The position numbers and the translations under genes are program-made. The notes under the pieces were generated by a model. That model had not been told where the DNA came from. It made no database searches and saw only the letters and a list, made by a program, of their open reading frames with translations. From contig JAUCBJ010009116.1 of NCBI GenBank assembly GCA_032718475.1, forward strand, positions 1 to 64,000: a stretch of DNA of 64,000 nt, read 5' to 3'. The DNA comes from Nemertoderma westbladi. Its lineage: Eukaryota > Xenacoelomorpha > Nemertodermatida > Nemertodermatidae. This document shows, in pieces, positions 63,999 to 64,000 of the stretch. Position 1 is the stretch's first letter. Each line of letters opens with the position of its first letter.

Positions 63999-64000
63999 TT

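Larger units (their letters stand above)
57728..64000 (-). mobile_element. BEL-A, right copy (3' two thirds)
   Basis: Minus strand: Gag-Pol enters from the right edge (63998), passes RT and RNase H to 60696, shifts frame into an integrase/tri-CCHC ORF ending at 59041, then a 770-bp 3' region, polypurine tract and 3' LTR at 58264-57728. It is inserted in LINE 2; the base string next to the LTR is TTAAT (57723-57727), whose partner lies outside the window. Confidence 0.92.

Overview
This is eukaryotic, almost certainly invertebrate-animal DNA. It is AT-rich and carries BEL/Pao LTR retrotransposons, LINE fragments, long minisatellites, many G/C homopolymer runs, and spliced exons with GT..AG borders. 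Nothing bacterial (operons, Shine-Dalgarno sites, CRISPR spacers) is seen. The phylum cannot be fixed from sequence alone; the repeat style suggests a marine invertebrate.

Host gene. A minus-strand gene seems to thread through the window. I found a von Willebrand A (vWA) exon at 52374-52603 and three further exons at 23575-23710, 23060-23299 and 7060-7211. They resemble, in order, the N-terminal part of hemicentin-type vWA proteins. The three left exons have exactly compatible splice phases. Its introns are packed with transposons: about 28.7 kb between the vWA exon and 23710, and about 15.8 kb between 23060 and 7211. At least one exon between the vWA exon and 23710 is not found.

Retrotransposons. 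(1) BEL-A, minus strand: the left copy (1-6837) has the 5' LTR, ORF1, an Asn-rich ORF2 and the start of Gag-Pol. The right copy (57728-64000) has most of Gag-Pol, an integrase fused to a three-CCHC protein, and the 3' LTR. The shared 2.56 kb (1-2564 against 61437-64000) is nearly identical. (2) E4 (about 29545-36857, plus strand) is a decayed relative of BEL-A. (3) A second BEL/Pao family has three copies: E1 (9912-22225, plus), E2 (37983-49546, minus, complete with a 5-bp target duplication) and E3 (24264-29530, minus, rearranged). E1 and E2 keep Gag and protease but share the loss of reverse transcriptase, most RNase H and the integrase core. All three copies carry an unrecognised 3' ORF (ORFX) ending in a basic tail.

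Right part. 50880-52168 is a 37-bp minisatellite whose unit contains a consensus splice donor. 52795-57727 holds three LINE fragments nested with each other and with BEL-A.

Most notable points. A long poly(G) tract sits at the same place in BEL-A and E4, with the same -1 frame offset and a conserved shifted-frame motif, followed in BEL-A by a second -1 offset at poly(G). There is a tri-CCHC accessory protein in the env position. The gag/protease-only BEL family carries ORFX. The hemicentin-like exons, none of which stands out as a long ORF, show that this repeat-filled region lies inside a gene.
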